From NCBI GenBank assembly GCA_002436105.1, contig DIXU01000007.1, positions 305 through 18,154 of the forward strand: DNA of 17,850 bases. Direction: 5' to 3'. Positions 1 through 6,190 of the stretch are shown here, piece by piece. Position numbers and translations under genes: made by a program. Under the pieces are notes generated by a model that did no database searches, was not told the origin of the DNA, and saw nothing but the letters and a program-made list of their open reading frames with translations. Every line of letters begins with the position of its first letter. Positions within the stretch are counted from its first letter, which is position 1. This stretch comes from Candidatus Aminicenantes bacterium UBA6072 (GTDB lineage Bacteria; Acidobacteriota; Aminicenantia; UBA2199).

Positions 1-89
1 TCAACAAAAGTGTTAACTAATGCAAATGTCCTCTTCCCACTCTCTCTTCCCTCGCTATTCCCTCTGCCTTTCCCTTTCTCTTCCCTTGA

Positions 90-419
90 TCACTCCCTGT
101 TCAGGAAGGCCTGGATCTCCCGCTCCAGTTCCTCCGCCTCCTGCAGCGCCTTCTCCTCGGCCAGGCTCTCTTTCATCTCCTGCAGCCTCTTCAGCAGGGC
201 TTCGGCCGCCCCCATGGCGCTGTCGGCGTCGCCGGTCATGTCCATGCCCGTCGCCCCGGCCGAGCGCTCGGCCTGGGCCAGCTGCTGCTTGACGGCGGAG
301 AATTCATCGGCCAGCGCCTGCACCGACTTTACTTCCTCGCTCCCCTCCCCGGCCACGAACTTCTGGTAGGCGAAATAACCCACCGCGACGATCAATATCA
401 GGACCAGAAACTGCTTCAT
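90..419 (-). CDS. Small membrane-anchored coiled-coil protein, unknown function
   Basis: I do not recognise a family for this 109-residue protein. It begins with one hydrophobic segment (about 4-18) preceded by lysine, which looks like a signal anchor. The rest is hydrophilic and charged, with predicted coiled-coil stretches at about 28-52 and 66-106, split by a small glycine/methionine-rich linker (GATGMDMTGD). No cysteine or catalytic motif is seen. The ATG at 419 has GGAGG 6 nt upstream. A 149-nt gap (420-568) with the heptamer repeat and a promoter separates it from the operon. The protein resembles a real gene by codon use and by its good start site. Confidence 0.75.
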   Translation of the reverse strand: MKQFLVLILIVAVGYFAYQKFVAGEGSEEVKSVQALADEFSAVKQQLAQAERSAGATGMDMTGDADSAMGAAEALLKRLQEMKESLAEEKALQEAEELEREIQAFLNRE

Positions 420-440
420 TGGCTTCCTCCCGAGGGTTCG

Positions 441-469
441 ATTCTATTCCTTAGACTCCGTGAATTCAA
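441..469 (-). promoter_or_regulatory. Candidate sigma-70-type promoter
   Basis: On the minus strand, TTGAAT (464-469) and TAGAAT (441-446) are separated by 17 nt. They match the -35 TTGACA in four of six and the -10 TATAAT in five of six positions. It lies just beyond the heptamer hairpin and upstream of the small gene that starts at 419. This supports separate transcription of that gene. The call is by consensus only. Confidence 0.55.
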
Positions 470-485
470 GTTGGAATGGAGCTAT

Positions 486-580
486 AGTAACAAGTAACCA
501 GTGACAAGTGACAAGGAAAGAGAACAGGAACGTTCGACACGTTGCTCTTCCTCGTCACTCGTTACTTGTCACTCGTCACT
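486..580. repeat. Inverted repeat of 4 + 4 seven-base units
   Basis: One arm (486-513) is four direct units AGTAACA, AGTAACC, AGTGACA, AGTGACA. The other (553-580) is CGTCACT, CGTTACT, TGTCACT, CGTCACT, which are reverse complements of the same AGTRACN pattern. Inside, AGGAAAGAG (514-522) faces CTCTTCCT (545-552), leaving a loop of about 22 nt. In minus-strand RNA, five of the seven differing positions become G-U pairs. In plus-strand RNA only one does. A hairpin in the operon transcript is therefore favoured. It may end or stabilise the transcript, but no U-run follows on that strand. The upstream arm encodes the end of the preceding protein. Confidence 0.85.
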
Positions 581-1639
581 TTTTTCAATGACCTGCGAGA
601 TCACGTCCATGTCCTCCGGATCGGCCGCGGCGAAGCAGACGCGCTCCACGCCGGCGGGGATCAGGTCGTAATACGTTTTGAGTTCTTCCAGGGGGATGGG
701 CTCGCTGGTCTTCCAGTCGCGCACCTGCAGCTTGACGGCCAGCTTCGCCCCCCAGAGCCGCAGGGCGGCCTCCAGCATGCGCCGGAAATAGAGGCGGCTT
801 TCGCTCTCATCCAGCTTCATCTCGGTCCTCATCTGGCGGTGGTAGGCCATGAGATAGAAAAGGCCGACCCCGGACGCGTTGGCCAGGTCAATGTCGAACG
901 CGTACCAGGAGCGCGCCCGCTCCGGGGTCAGCGGCGCCTCGTAGTGGACGTTCAGCCCGATCTCGATGCCCGGGCGAACGGCCGCGCAGGCGTCGACGAT
1001 CTGCTTCAGCGTTTCGCCGATGCGCGCGGCTTTCAGGTCCTCCCAGGCGCGCTGATGGGCCGATCCCCTCTTGAGCATCCGCCGCGGGTCGGCCTCCAGG
1101 CCGCTGGCACGGGTGAAACTGGCCCTGCCCCAGCTGGAAAAGCCCTCCTGCTGCAGCAGGGTCAGGTCGTCCTGGATCAGGATGCCCCGGACGTCCTGGC
1201 GGGCCAGGGACGCGAACAGCTTGACGACCAGCTCCCTCGCCTGCGGGTTGAACAGGTCAAGCTTGTCGACGGCGCGGCTGCCGTCTCCGGTCCATTCGCG
1301 GTCCCTCAGGCCGTCGTCGCCCAGCCAGGCGAACTTGCGCGCCCCCATCCAGGCCCAAAGGGGAACGGCGCTCCCGGCATACCCCTTTTGCCAGAAAGCC
1401 AGCGCCGGGCGCACGACCGGGAACATGCCGCTGCTGAAATAGAGGCCGCCCGCTTTTTCGTCGTCGCTGAAGACGCGCAGGATGGCCTTGGACAGCCCGG
1501 CGGCGCTCAGGCGGGAAGGAGCGGCGACGATGGCGTAATCGTTGCGCCGGAACTGGATCTCGTGGCTTCGGGAGGGAAACGCCGCATTCGGCAGGGCAAA
1601 AAGGATCAGCAGCAGGCTACAAAGAGAGGTTCCAGGCAT
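569..1639 (-). CDS. Secreted PgaB C-terminal-domain-like putative glycoside hydrolase
   Basis: This 356-residue protein starts with a hydrophobic stretch (about 5-21) that looks like a signal peptide, though positive residues before it are lacking. The rest resembles the C-terminal glycoside-hydrolase domain (GHL13) of PgaB, which acts on poly-N-acetylglucosamine. Shared features are VPLWAWM (92-98), LDLFNPQARELV (128-139), a GILIQDD stretch (152-158) with a likely catalytic aspartate, and KLQVRDWKTSEPIP (303-316). PgaB's N-terminal deacetylase domain is absent. The ATG at 1639 overlaps the preceding gene by 23 nt and has a weak ribosome binding site. The last codons lie in the heptamer repeat. 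Confidence 0.62.
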   Translation of the reverse strand: MPGTSLCSLLLILFALPNAAFPSRSHEIQFRRNDYAIVAAPSRLSAAGLSKAILRVFSDDEKAGGLYFSSGMFPVVRPALAFWQKGYAGSAVPLWAWMGARKFAWLGDDGLRDREWTGDGSRAVDKLDLFNPQARELVVKLFASLARQDVRGILIQDDLTLLQQEGFSSWGRASFTRASGLEADPRRMLKRGSAHQRAWEDLKAARIGETLKQIVDACAAVRPGIEIGLNVHYEAPLTPERARSWYAFDIDLANASGVGLFYLMAYHRQMRTEMKLDESESRLYFRRMLEAALRLWGAKLAVKLQVRDWKTSEPIPLEELKTYYDLIPAGVERVCFAAADPEDMDVISQVIEKSDE

Positions 1640-2399
1640 CGGATGCGTATTTTTCCCGGAGCTCGCCGATGCGCCTCTCGTCCTCGGCGCTGAACGCCAT
1701 CGGCGCCAGTTCGCCGCCGCTGAAGCCGCGGAAGCTTTCCACCAGGGATTCCCTCAGCTCGCGCGGCTCCCGGGCGGAGATGTCGCTCCAGGTTGTCATG
1801 CTGGTGCGCAGCGCGGCGGCGGGAAAATTGGCCCCGCCGGCATAGAGATCGTAGTCCATGCGCAGGGGGATGGATCCGTGCTGCAGCAGCGCCTGCCGGT
1901 CGCGCTTCTGGGCGGAGCCGACGATCTTCCTGCCGGCCACCTCGATCTCGTGCGGCGTGGGGAAGGAGAAGCAGGGATTGTGGCTGCGCGACAGCTCGGA
2001 GGCGCTGCCCCTGGAAAGGACGGCGTCGACGCCCAGCGCGCGGATGGCCTGCACCAGGACGCGCGAGATCAGCATGTACGATTGGTGCAGGTCGTGCTCG
2101 CTGAAGAACAGGTCTTCGGAAGAGGCCACGGCATAGGTGATCTCGCGGTGGTGCAGGACGGCCTTGCCGCCGGTGATGCGCCGCACATACTCACAGCCGT
2201 TATCGCGGAGAAAATCGATGTTCAGCGCCCGCTGCGCCCGCTGCGAGACGCCGATGGAAAAGGTGGGCTTTTCCCAGGCGTAAAGGCGCAGGAAACCCTG
2301 CTTTTTCTCGTGGCAGAGGTTGAACAGGTGCTCGTCCCGGGCCATGTTCTCGGCGGCCGGGAGCGGTTCCGGCTCGGACAGCAGGAACCAGGAGGGCAT
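1617..2399 (-). CDS. LipM-like octanoyl/lipoyl transferase (BPL/LplA family)
   Basis: This 260-residue protein belongs to the biotin/lipoate protein ligase catalytic family. The motif RRITGGKAVLHHREITYAV (residues 73-91) and the lysine in GRKIVGSAQKR (K158) are typical. A cysteine at 143 (NPCF) lies where B. subtilis LipM has its catalytic Cys150, and QALLQHGSI follows as in LipM. The separate C-terminal domain of E. coli LplA is absent. A role in moving octanoyl or lipoyl groups to GcvH or E2 domains is therefore inferred; ligase activity is not excluded. The ATG at 2399 overlaps the bactofilin stop by one base. Confidence 0.78.
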   Translation of the reverse strand: MPSWFLLSEPEPLPAAENMARDEHLFNLCHEKKQGFLRLYAWEKPTFSIGVSQRAQRALNIDFLRDNGCEYVRRITGGKAVLHHREITYAVASSEDLFFSEHDLHQSYMLISRVLVQAIRALGVDAVLSRGSASELSRSHNPCFSFPTPHEIEVAGRKIVGSAQKRDRQALLQHGSIPLRMDYDLYAGGANFPAAALRTSMTTWSDISAREPRELRESLVESFRGFSGGELAPMAFSAEDERRIGELREKYASDAWNLSL

Positions 2400-2848
2400 T
2401 ACTTGCCGGTCGGCTTCTGGGCGCCCTCGCCGCCCTGGGGCGGCGCCGACGCCTTTTCCTCGCGCGGCCGCATCTCGATGCTGCCCTCGAAGAAGCCGCT
2501 GTCGGCGATCACGACGCGCGGGGCATGGATATTGCCGTGCAGGATGCCCGCCGGCACGATCTCCACGCGCTGGCTGCCGCGCACGTCACCGGTGACCTTG
2601 CCCTGGATGACGATGTCCCGGGCGTCGATCTCGGCCTCGACGATCCCGTTGCGGCCGACGACCACGCGGTTCTTCACCTTGATCTTGCCCTGGATCCTGC
2701 CCTCGATGAGGATCTCGTCCTCGGAAAAGACCTCGCCCTTGACCAGCAGGGTCTTGCCGATGAGCGAGGACTGGCCGCTGGAAGCGGACGCGGCCGGGGC
2801 CTGGACGGGAACAGCCTCCGTGCTTTTTTTCTGGGTAAATACTGCCAT
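2399..2848 (-). CDS. Bactofilin family cytoskeletal protein
   Basis: This 149-residue protein is a bactofilin, a beta-helical protein that polymerises into filaments without nucleotide and often positions cell-wall or shape enzymes. The core (about 29-127) has the repeating pattern LIGKTLLVKGEVFSEDEILI, EGRIQGKI, VVVGRNGIVEAEIDARDIVIQG, VTGDVR and VEIVPAGILHGNI. It is flanked by a disordered N-terminus and a proline/glycine-rich C-terminus. The start at 2848 has AGGAGG 4 nt upstream. Its stop shares one base with the next gene (TAATG). The membrane and wall partners are not in view. Confidence 0.9.
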   Translation of the reverse strand: MAVFTQKKSTEAVPVQAPAASASSGQSSLIGKTLLVKGEVFSEDEILIEGRIQGKIKVKNRVVVGRNGIVEAEIDARDIVIQGKVTGDVRGSQRVEIVPAGILHGNIHAPRVVIADSGFFEGSIEMRPREEKASAPPQGGEGAQKPTGK

Positions 2849-2881
2849 GGGACCTCCTGCGTCAGGTGAAACGCCGGGAAC

Positions 2882-2953
2882 AGCGGGCAACGGGGCTCGA
2901 ACCCGCAACCCCAAGCTTGGGAAGCTTGTGCTCTACCATTGAGCTATGCCCGC
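2882..2953 (-). tRNA. tRNA-Gly, anticodon CCC
   Basis: The minus strand folds as a complete cloverleaf. The acceptor stem is GCGGGCA with TGCCCGC (7 bp), the D stem GCTC with GAGC, the anticodon stem CAAGC with GCTTG around loop TTCCCAA, and the T stem GCGGG with CCCGT around loop TTCGAGC. The anticodon is CCC, and the discriminator base is T (U73), the glycine identity. The CCA end is not encoded. It lies 7 nt after rplQ and 33 nt before the bactofilin gene, so it is likely to be processed from the operon transcript. Confidence 0.95.
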
Positions 2954-2960
2954 CTGTTGC

Positions 2961-3368
2961 TCACGCCTTGCCCGACTTCTTTTCCTTCTTCTTCTTTTCC
3001 TTGGGGGTATACTGGTAGTCGACGAACTCGATGATCGCCGTCTCGGCGCCGTCGCCCTTGCGGAATTCGCCGCGGATGATGCGCGTGTATCCGCCGCGGC
3101 GGTCCATGAAGCGCGGCGCCACTTCGTCGAACAGCCGCTGCACCGTCTGGCGCTTGAAAAAATAGGCCAGGGCGCGGCGCTTGTCGGCCAGCGTCCCCGA
3201 CTTGCCGAGGCTCACCATCTTCTCTACGATGGGCTGCACCGCCTTGGCCTTGGCCAGGGTGGTGGTCACGCGGTTCTTCTCCACCACGCTGGCGGCCAGG
3301 TTGCGCAGCAGGGCGCGGCGGTGGGCGGGGTCGCGCCTCAGCTTGTATCCGTCTTTGCCGTGTCTCAT
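2961..3368 (-). CDS. rplQ: 50S ribosomal protein L17
   Basis: This 135-residue protein is L17, near the tunnel exit. The start MRHGKDGYKLRRDPAHRRAL and the block LLRNLAASVVEKNRVTTTLAKAK are typical, as is GGYTRIIR near residue 90. It ends in a lysine-rich tail (EKKKKEKKSGKA) that is not conserved in general. The ATG at 3368 follows the rpoA stop by 4 nt. It is the last gene of the alpha block. The TGA stop lies only 7 nt before a tRNA gene. Confidence 0.97.
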   Translation of the reverse strand: MRHGKDGYKLRRDPAHRRALLRNLAASVVEKNRVTTTLAKAKAVQPIVEKMVSLGKSGTLADKRRALAYFFKRQTVQRLFDEVAPRFMDRRGGYTRIIRGEFRKGDGAETAIIEFVDYQYTPKEKKKKEKKSGKA

Positions 3369-3372
3369 GTTG

Positions 3373-4398
3373 CTAGTCCTCCATGACCTCGATGACGTTG
3401 TTCTTTTTCTGGTATTTTCTCTCGAATTCCGCGCGCAGCGGCTCGGGCAGCCTCTGGCCCAGGCCCAGGTCGTACTCGGTCAGCTTGCTGATGATCTCCT
3501 CCAGCGACTTCTTGCCGAAGTTCTTGGAGTTGAGCAGCTCGTGCTCGCTCTTCTCCACCAGCTCGAAGATGTAGTCGACGCCCAGGCGCTTGAGGCACTT
3601 CAGGGCGCGCACCGAGAGCCCCATGGACTCCACGGTCTTCTCCAGGCACTCGGTCTTGCTCTCCAGGTCGGTCCCGGCCTCGGGCTCCAGGCCGGCCTTC
3701 AGCTTGTCCTTGTCCTGGTAGTCGATGAAGACCACCAGGTGGTCGCGCAGGATCTTGCCGGCCCGCGCCAGCGTGTCCTTGGGCGAGATGCTGCCGTTGG
3801 TCCAGATCTCGATGACCAGTTTCTCGAAGTCGGTGGTCTTGCCCACCCGGGCCGGGGTGACGCTGTAGTTGACCTTTTCCACGGGATTGAAGTTGGCGTC
3901 GACCGGGATGTAGTCCACGCTCAGGGCTTCGTCGAAATTCTGTTCCGACAGCTTGAAGCCCAGCCCGCGCTTGACGACCATCTCGGCCTGGAACTTGGCT
4001 CCCTCCTCCATGTAGGCCAGGTGGATGTTCTTGTCCAGGATCTCGACGCTGTTGTCGGTGATGATGTCCCCGGAAAGGATCTCGCCGGGGCCGGTCTTCT
4101 CGATGCGCACCACCCGGGTCTCGTCGCCGTTCAGCTTCAGGGGCACGGTCTTCATGTTCAGGATGATGTTCAGCACGTCCTCGTAAATGCCGGGAATGAT
4201 GGAAAACTCGTGCAGTACGTTGTCGATGCGGATGGCGGTGATGGCCGCGCCCTCGATGAGGGAGAGCAGGACCCGGCGCAGGGCGATGCCGATGGTCATA
4301 CCGTAGCCCCGTTCGAAGGGTTCGGCGCTGAAGCGGCCGTAGTTCGGCGTCAGCTCCTCGATGTCCAACTTGCGGGGTCGCTGGTATTTGAAATTCAT
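3373..4398 (-). CDS. rpoA: DNA-directed RNA polymerase subunit alpha
   Basis: This 341-residue protein is the alpha subunit, whose N-terminal domain (about 1-230) dimerises and assembles the polymerase. The start MNFKYQRPRKLDIEEL at 4398 is 10 nt after rpsD, with a GGAGG site. The family motifs PFERGYGMTIGIALRRVLLS and VDANFNPVEKVNYSV are intact. The C-terminal domain (about 255-310) keeps the DNA-contacting arginine (R264, E. coli R265). At the position of E. coli N268 it has K267. The helix-hairpin-helix part NFGKKSLEEI is present. A basic, acidic-ended tail follows. Confidence 0.98.
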   Translation of the reverse strand: MNFKYQRPRKLDIEELTPNYGRFSAEPFERGYGMTIGIALRRVLLSLIEGAAITAIRIDNVLHEFSIIPGIYEDVLNIILNMKTVPLKLNGDETRVVRIEKTGPGEILSGDIITDNSVEILDKNIHLAYMEEGAKFQAEMVVKRGLGFKLSEQNFDEALSVDYIPVDANFNPVEKVNYSVTPARVGKTTDFEKLVIEIWTNGSISPKDTLARAGKILRDHLVVFIDYQDKDKLKAGLEPEAGTDLESKTECLEKTVESMGLSVRALKCLKRLGVDYIFELVEKSEHELLNSKNFGKKSLEEIISKLTEYDLGLGQRLPEPLRAEFERKYQKKNNVIEVMED

Positions 4399-4408
4399 GG
4401 ATCCCTCC

Positions 4409-5044
4409 TTATTTCGAATACAACTCGACGATGAGGCGCTCCTCGATCTCCTTGAGGGAAACGTCGTCGCGCGTGGGCAGGGCATTGACCTTGGCCTTGA
4501 GGGCGGCCTCGTCCAGCAGCAGCCAGCCGGGGACCTCGACCAGGCCCTTGACGTCCCCGAGCATGGCCTTGACGTTCTCGGCCTCGCGCTTCTTCTCGCG
4601 GAAGGAGATCTCGTCATTCAGGGAGACGACGTAGGACGGGATGCTCACCTTGCGGCCGTTGACGGCGAAAAAGCCGTGGCGGATCATCTGCCGGGCATGG
4701 TTGCGCGAATAGGCGAAGTTCAGGCGGTAGACCACGTTGTCCAGGCGCATCTCCAGGGTGCACAGGAGGTTCTCGCCGGTGATGCCCTTCTTCTGGGCCG
4801 CCTCGGCGAACACGTTGCGGAACTGCTTCTCGCCGACGCCGTAGAAGCGCTTCACCTTCTGCTTCTCGCGCAGCTGGTTCTTGTAATGGGACTTGCGGAA
4901 ATTGATCCGCGCCCCCTTCTGCCCGGGCGGATAGTTCTTCTTCTCCACGGCGCAGCGGTCGCTGAGGCAGCGCCTTCCCTTGAGGAAGAGCTTCTTGCCC
5001 TCTACGCGGCACAAACGGCACATCGATCCTGTATATTTTCCCAC
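4409..5044 (-). CDS. rpsD: 30S ribosomal protein S4, zinc type (GTG start)
   Basis: This 211-residue protein is S4, a primary 16S rRNA binder that is central to assembly and proofreading. The N-terminus has four cysteines (C9, C12, C26, C31) in the pattern of zinc-containing S4. The S4 RNA-binding domain starts near residue 98 with MRLDNVVYRLNFA. The GTG at 5044 is the start, with AGGAGG 7 nt upstream. In E. coli S4 represses the alpha operon. It lies 12 nt after rpsK and 10 nt before rpoA. Confidence 0.97.
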   Translation of the reverse strand: MGKYTGSMCRLCRVEGKKLFLKGRRCLSDRCAVEKKNYPPGQKGARINFRKSHYKNQLREKQKVKRFYGVGEKQFRNVFAEAAQKKGITGENLLCTLEMRLDNVVYRLNFAYSRNHARQMIRHGFFAVNGRKVSIPSYVVSLNDEISFREKKREAENVKAMLGDVKGLVEVPGWLLLDEAALKAKVNALPTRDDVSLKEIEERLIVELYSK

Positions 5045-5056
5045 TGGGTTTCCTCC

Positions 5057-5449
5057 TTACACGCGTCTCTTCTTGGGCGGGCGGCAGCCATTGTGCGGGA
5101 TCGGCGTGATGTCCTTGATCGAGCGCACCTGCAGCGGCGTGCCGCCGATGGAGCGGATGGCGCTCTCGCGGCCGGCTCCCGGTCCCTTGACCCGGACGTC
5201 CAGCGAACGCAGGCCGAAATTTTCCGCGTCTTTCAGCGCTTTCTCGGCCGCCAGCTGGGCGGCGAACGGAGTTGACTTGCGCGAGCCCTTGAACCCCACC
5301 ATGCCGCCGGAGGCCCAGGTCAGCACCTTGCCCTCGAGGTCGGTGATGGTGATGATGGTGTTGTTGAACGTGGAGTGGATGAACATCACCCCGTGGGTGA
5401 TGACCTTCTTTTCCTTCTTTTTCGTCTTGCTGCTTTTTCTTTGAGCCAT
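5057..5449 (-). CDS. rpsK: 30S ribosomal protein S11
   Basis: This 130-residue protein is S11, on the platform of the 30S subunit. It has a lysine-rich N-terminus and the family blocks HSTFNNTIITITDLEG, ASGGMVGFKGSRKSTPFAAQ and VKGPGAGRESAIRS. The C-terminus reads PHNGCRPPKKRRV; the asparagine in this HNG turn is the site that becomes isoaspartate in E. coli S11. It follows rpsM by 12 nt and precedes rpsD by 12 nt. Confidence 0.98.
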   Translation of the reverse strand: MAQRKSSKTKKKEKKVITHGVMFIHSTFNNTIITITDLEGKVLTWASGGMVGFKGSRKSTPFAAQLAAEKALKDAENFGLRSLDVRVKGPGAGRESAIRSIGGTPLQVRSIKDITPIPHNGCRPPKKRRV

Positions 5450-5461
5450 CGGCTGCCTCCG

Positions 5462-5830
5462 TTATTTCTTCTTCTTGATCATCGAGCCGCGCGGGCCCTT
5501 GCGCGTCCGGGCGTTGGTCTTGGTGCGCTGGCCGCGTACGGGCAGCCCCTTCTTGTGCCGGCGGCCGCGGTAGCAGTTGATATCCATCAGGCGCTTGATG
5601 TCGGTGTTGACCTTTTTCTTCAGGTCGCCCTCGACCATCTCCTCCGATTCGATATGCTTGCGGATGCGGTTCAGCTCCTCGGGGCTCAGGTCCTTGACCT
5701 TCTTGTTCACGTCCACCTTGACGTAATCCAGTATGGCCTTGGACTTGGGACGGCCGATGCCGTAGATGTAGGTCAGGCCGACTTCCACCCGCTTCTGGTT
5801 GGGAATCTCGATTCCGGCGATTCTAGCCAC
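5462..5830 (-). CDS. rpsM: 30S ribosomal protein S13 (GTG start)
   Basis: This 122-residue protein is S13, which forms bridges to L5 and contacts P-site tRNA. It begins MARIAGIEIPNQKRVEVGLTYIYGIG, using a GTG start at 5830 with AAGGAGG 4 nt upstream. The C-terminal block GLPVRGQRTKTNARTRKGPRG is present and followed by a lysine tail. In E. coli the alpha-operon leader lies in front of this gene. Here only 9 nt separate it from rpmJ, so no such leader fits. Confidence 0.97.
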   Translation of the reverse strand: MARIAGIEIPNQKRVEVGLTYIYGIGRPKSKAILDYVKVDVNKKVKDLSPEELNRIRKHIESEEMVEGDLKKKVNTDIKRLMDINCYRGRRHKKGLPVRGQRTKTNARTRKGPRGSMIKKKK

Positions 5831-5839
5831 GTTGCCTCC

Positions 5840-5953
5840 TTAACCTTGTCTTTGCTTGTGCTTGGCGTCTTTGCAGATCACCCGCACCACGCCCTTGCGC
5901 TTGATCACTTTGCATTTATTGCAGATCTTCTTGACGGACGCTCTTACTTTCAT
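5840..5953 (-). CDS. rpmJ: 50S ribosomal protein L36, zinc type
   Basis: This 37-residue protein is L36, a small zinc-ribbon protein bound to 23S rRNA. It reads MKVRASVKKICNKCKVIKRK followed by the second half ending KHKQRQG. The zinc ligands are C11, C14, C27 and H32. The length and N-terminus match the standard zinc-containing L36. The ATG at 5953 has AGGAG about 7 nt upstream. It lies between infA (9 nt gap) and rpsM (9 nt gap), as in most spc operons. Confidence 0.96.
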   Translation of the reverse strand: MKVRASVKKICNKCKVIKRKGVVRVICKDAKHKQRQG

Positions 5954-5962
5954 CGTTTCCTC

Positions 5963-6190
5963 CTATTTGAATCGATAGATGATCCGGCCGCGGGTGAGAT
6001 CGTAAGGCGAAATCTCCAGCAGGATCTTGTCTCCGGGCAGGATGCGGATGTTGTTCTTGCGCATCTTTCCGGAAGGATGGGCGGTGATCCGGTGATGCGA
6101 CGTATCCAGCTCCACCAGGAACATGGCGTTGGGCAGGGACTCGAGGATGACGCCCTTGACCTCGATGACATCTTTCTCCTTGTTGGCCAT
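5963..6190 (-). CDS. infA: Translation initiation factor IF-1
   Basis: This 75-residue OB-fold protein binds the 30S A site during initiation. The family core is intact: DVIEVKGVILESLPNAMFLVEL, SGKMRKNNIRILPGDKILLE, and SPYDLTRGRIIYRFK at the end. The ATG at 6190 is preferred over a GTG two codons upstream, because the GAGGTG ribosome binding site would overlap that GTG. The ATG shares one base with the map TGA stop. The gap to rpmJ is 9 nt. Confidence 0.97.
   Translation of the reverse strand: MANKEKDVIEVKGVILESLPNAMFLVELDTSHHRITAHPSGKMRKNNIRILPGDKILLEISPYDLTRGRIIYRFK

Noticed and set aside
420..568. Classic rho-independent terminator at the operon end
   Set aside because: The hairpin is strong, but no U-run follows it on the minus strand. 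Six T occur only on the plus-strand side.
542..1693. A plus-strand open frame opposite the PgaB-like gene
   Set aside because: It begins inside the heptamer repeat and encodes low-complexity sequence. The minus-strand reading has family motifs and a signal-like start.
3181..4434. A plus-strand open frame of 417 codons opposite rpoA
   Set aside because: It mirrors the rpoA coding strand, has no domain pattern and lies in the wrong direction from all neighbours.
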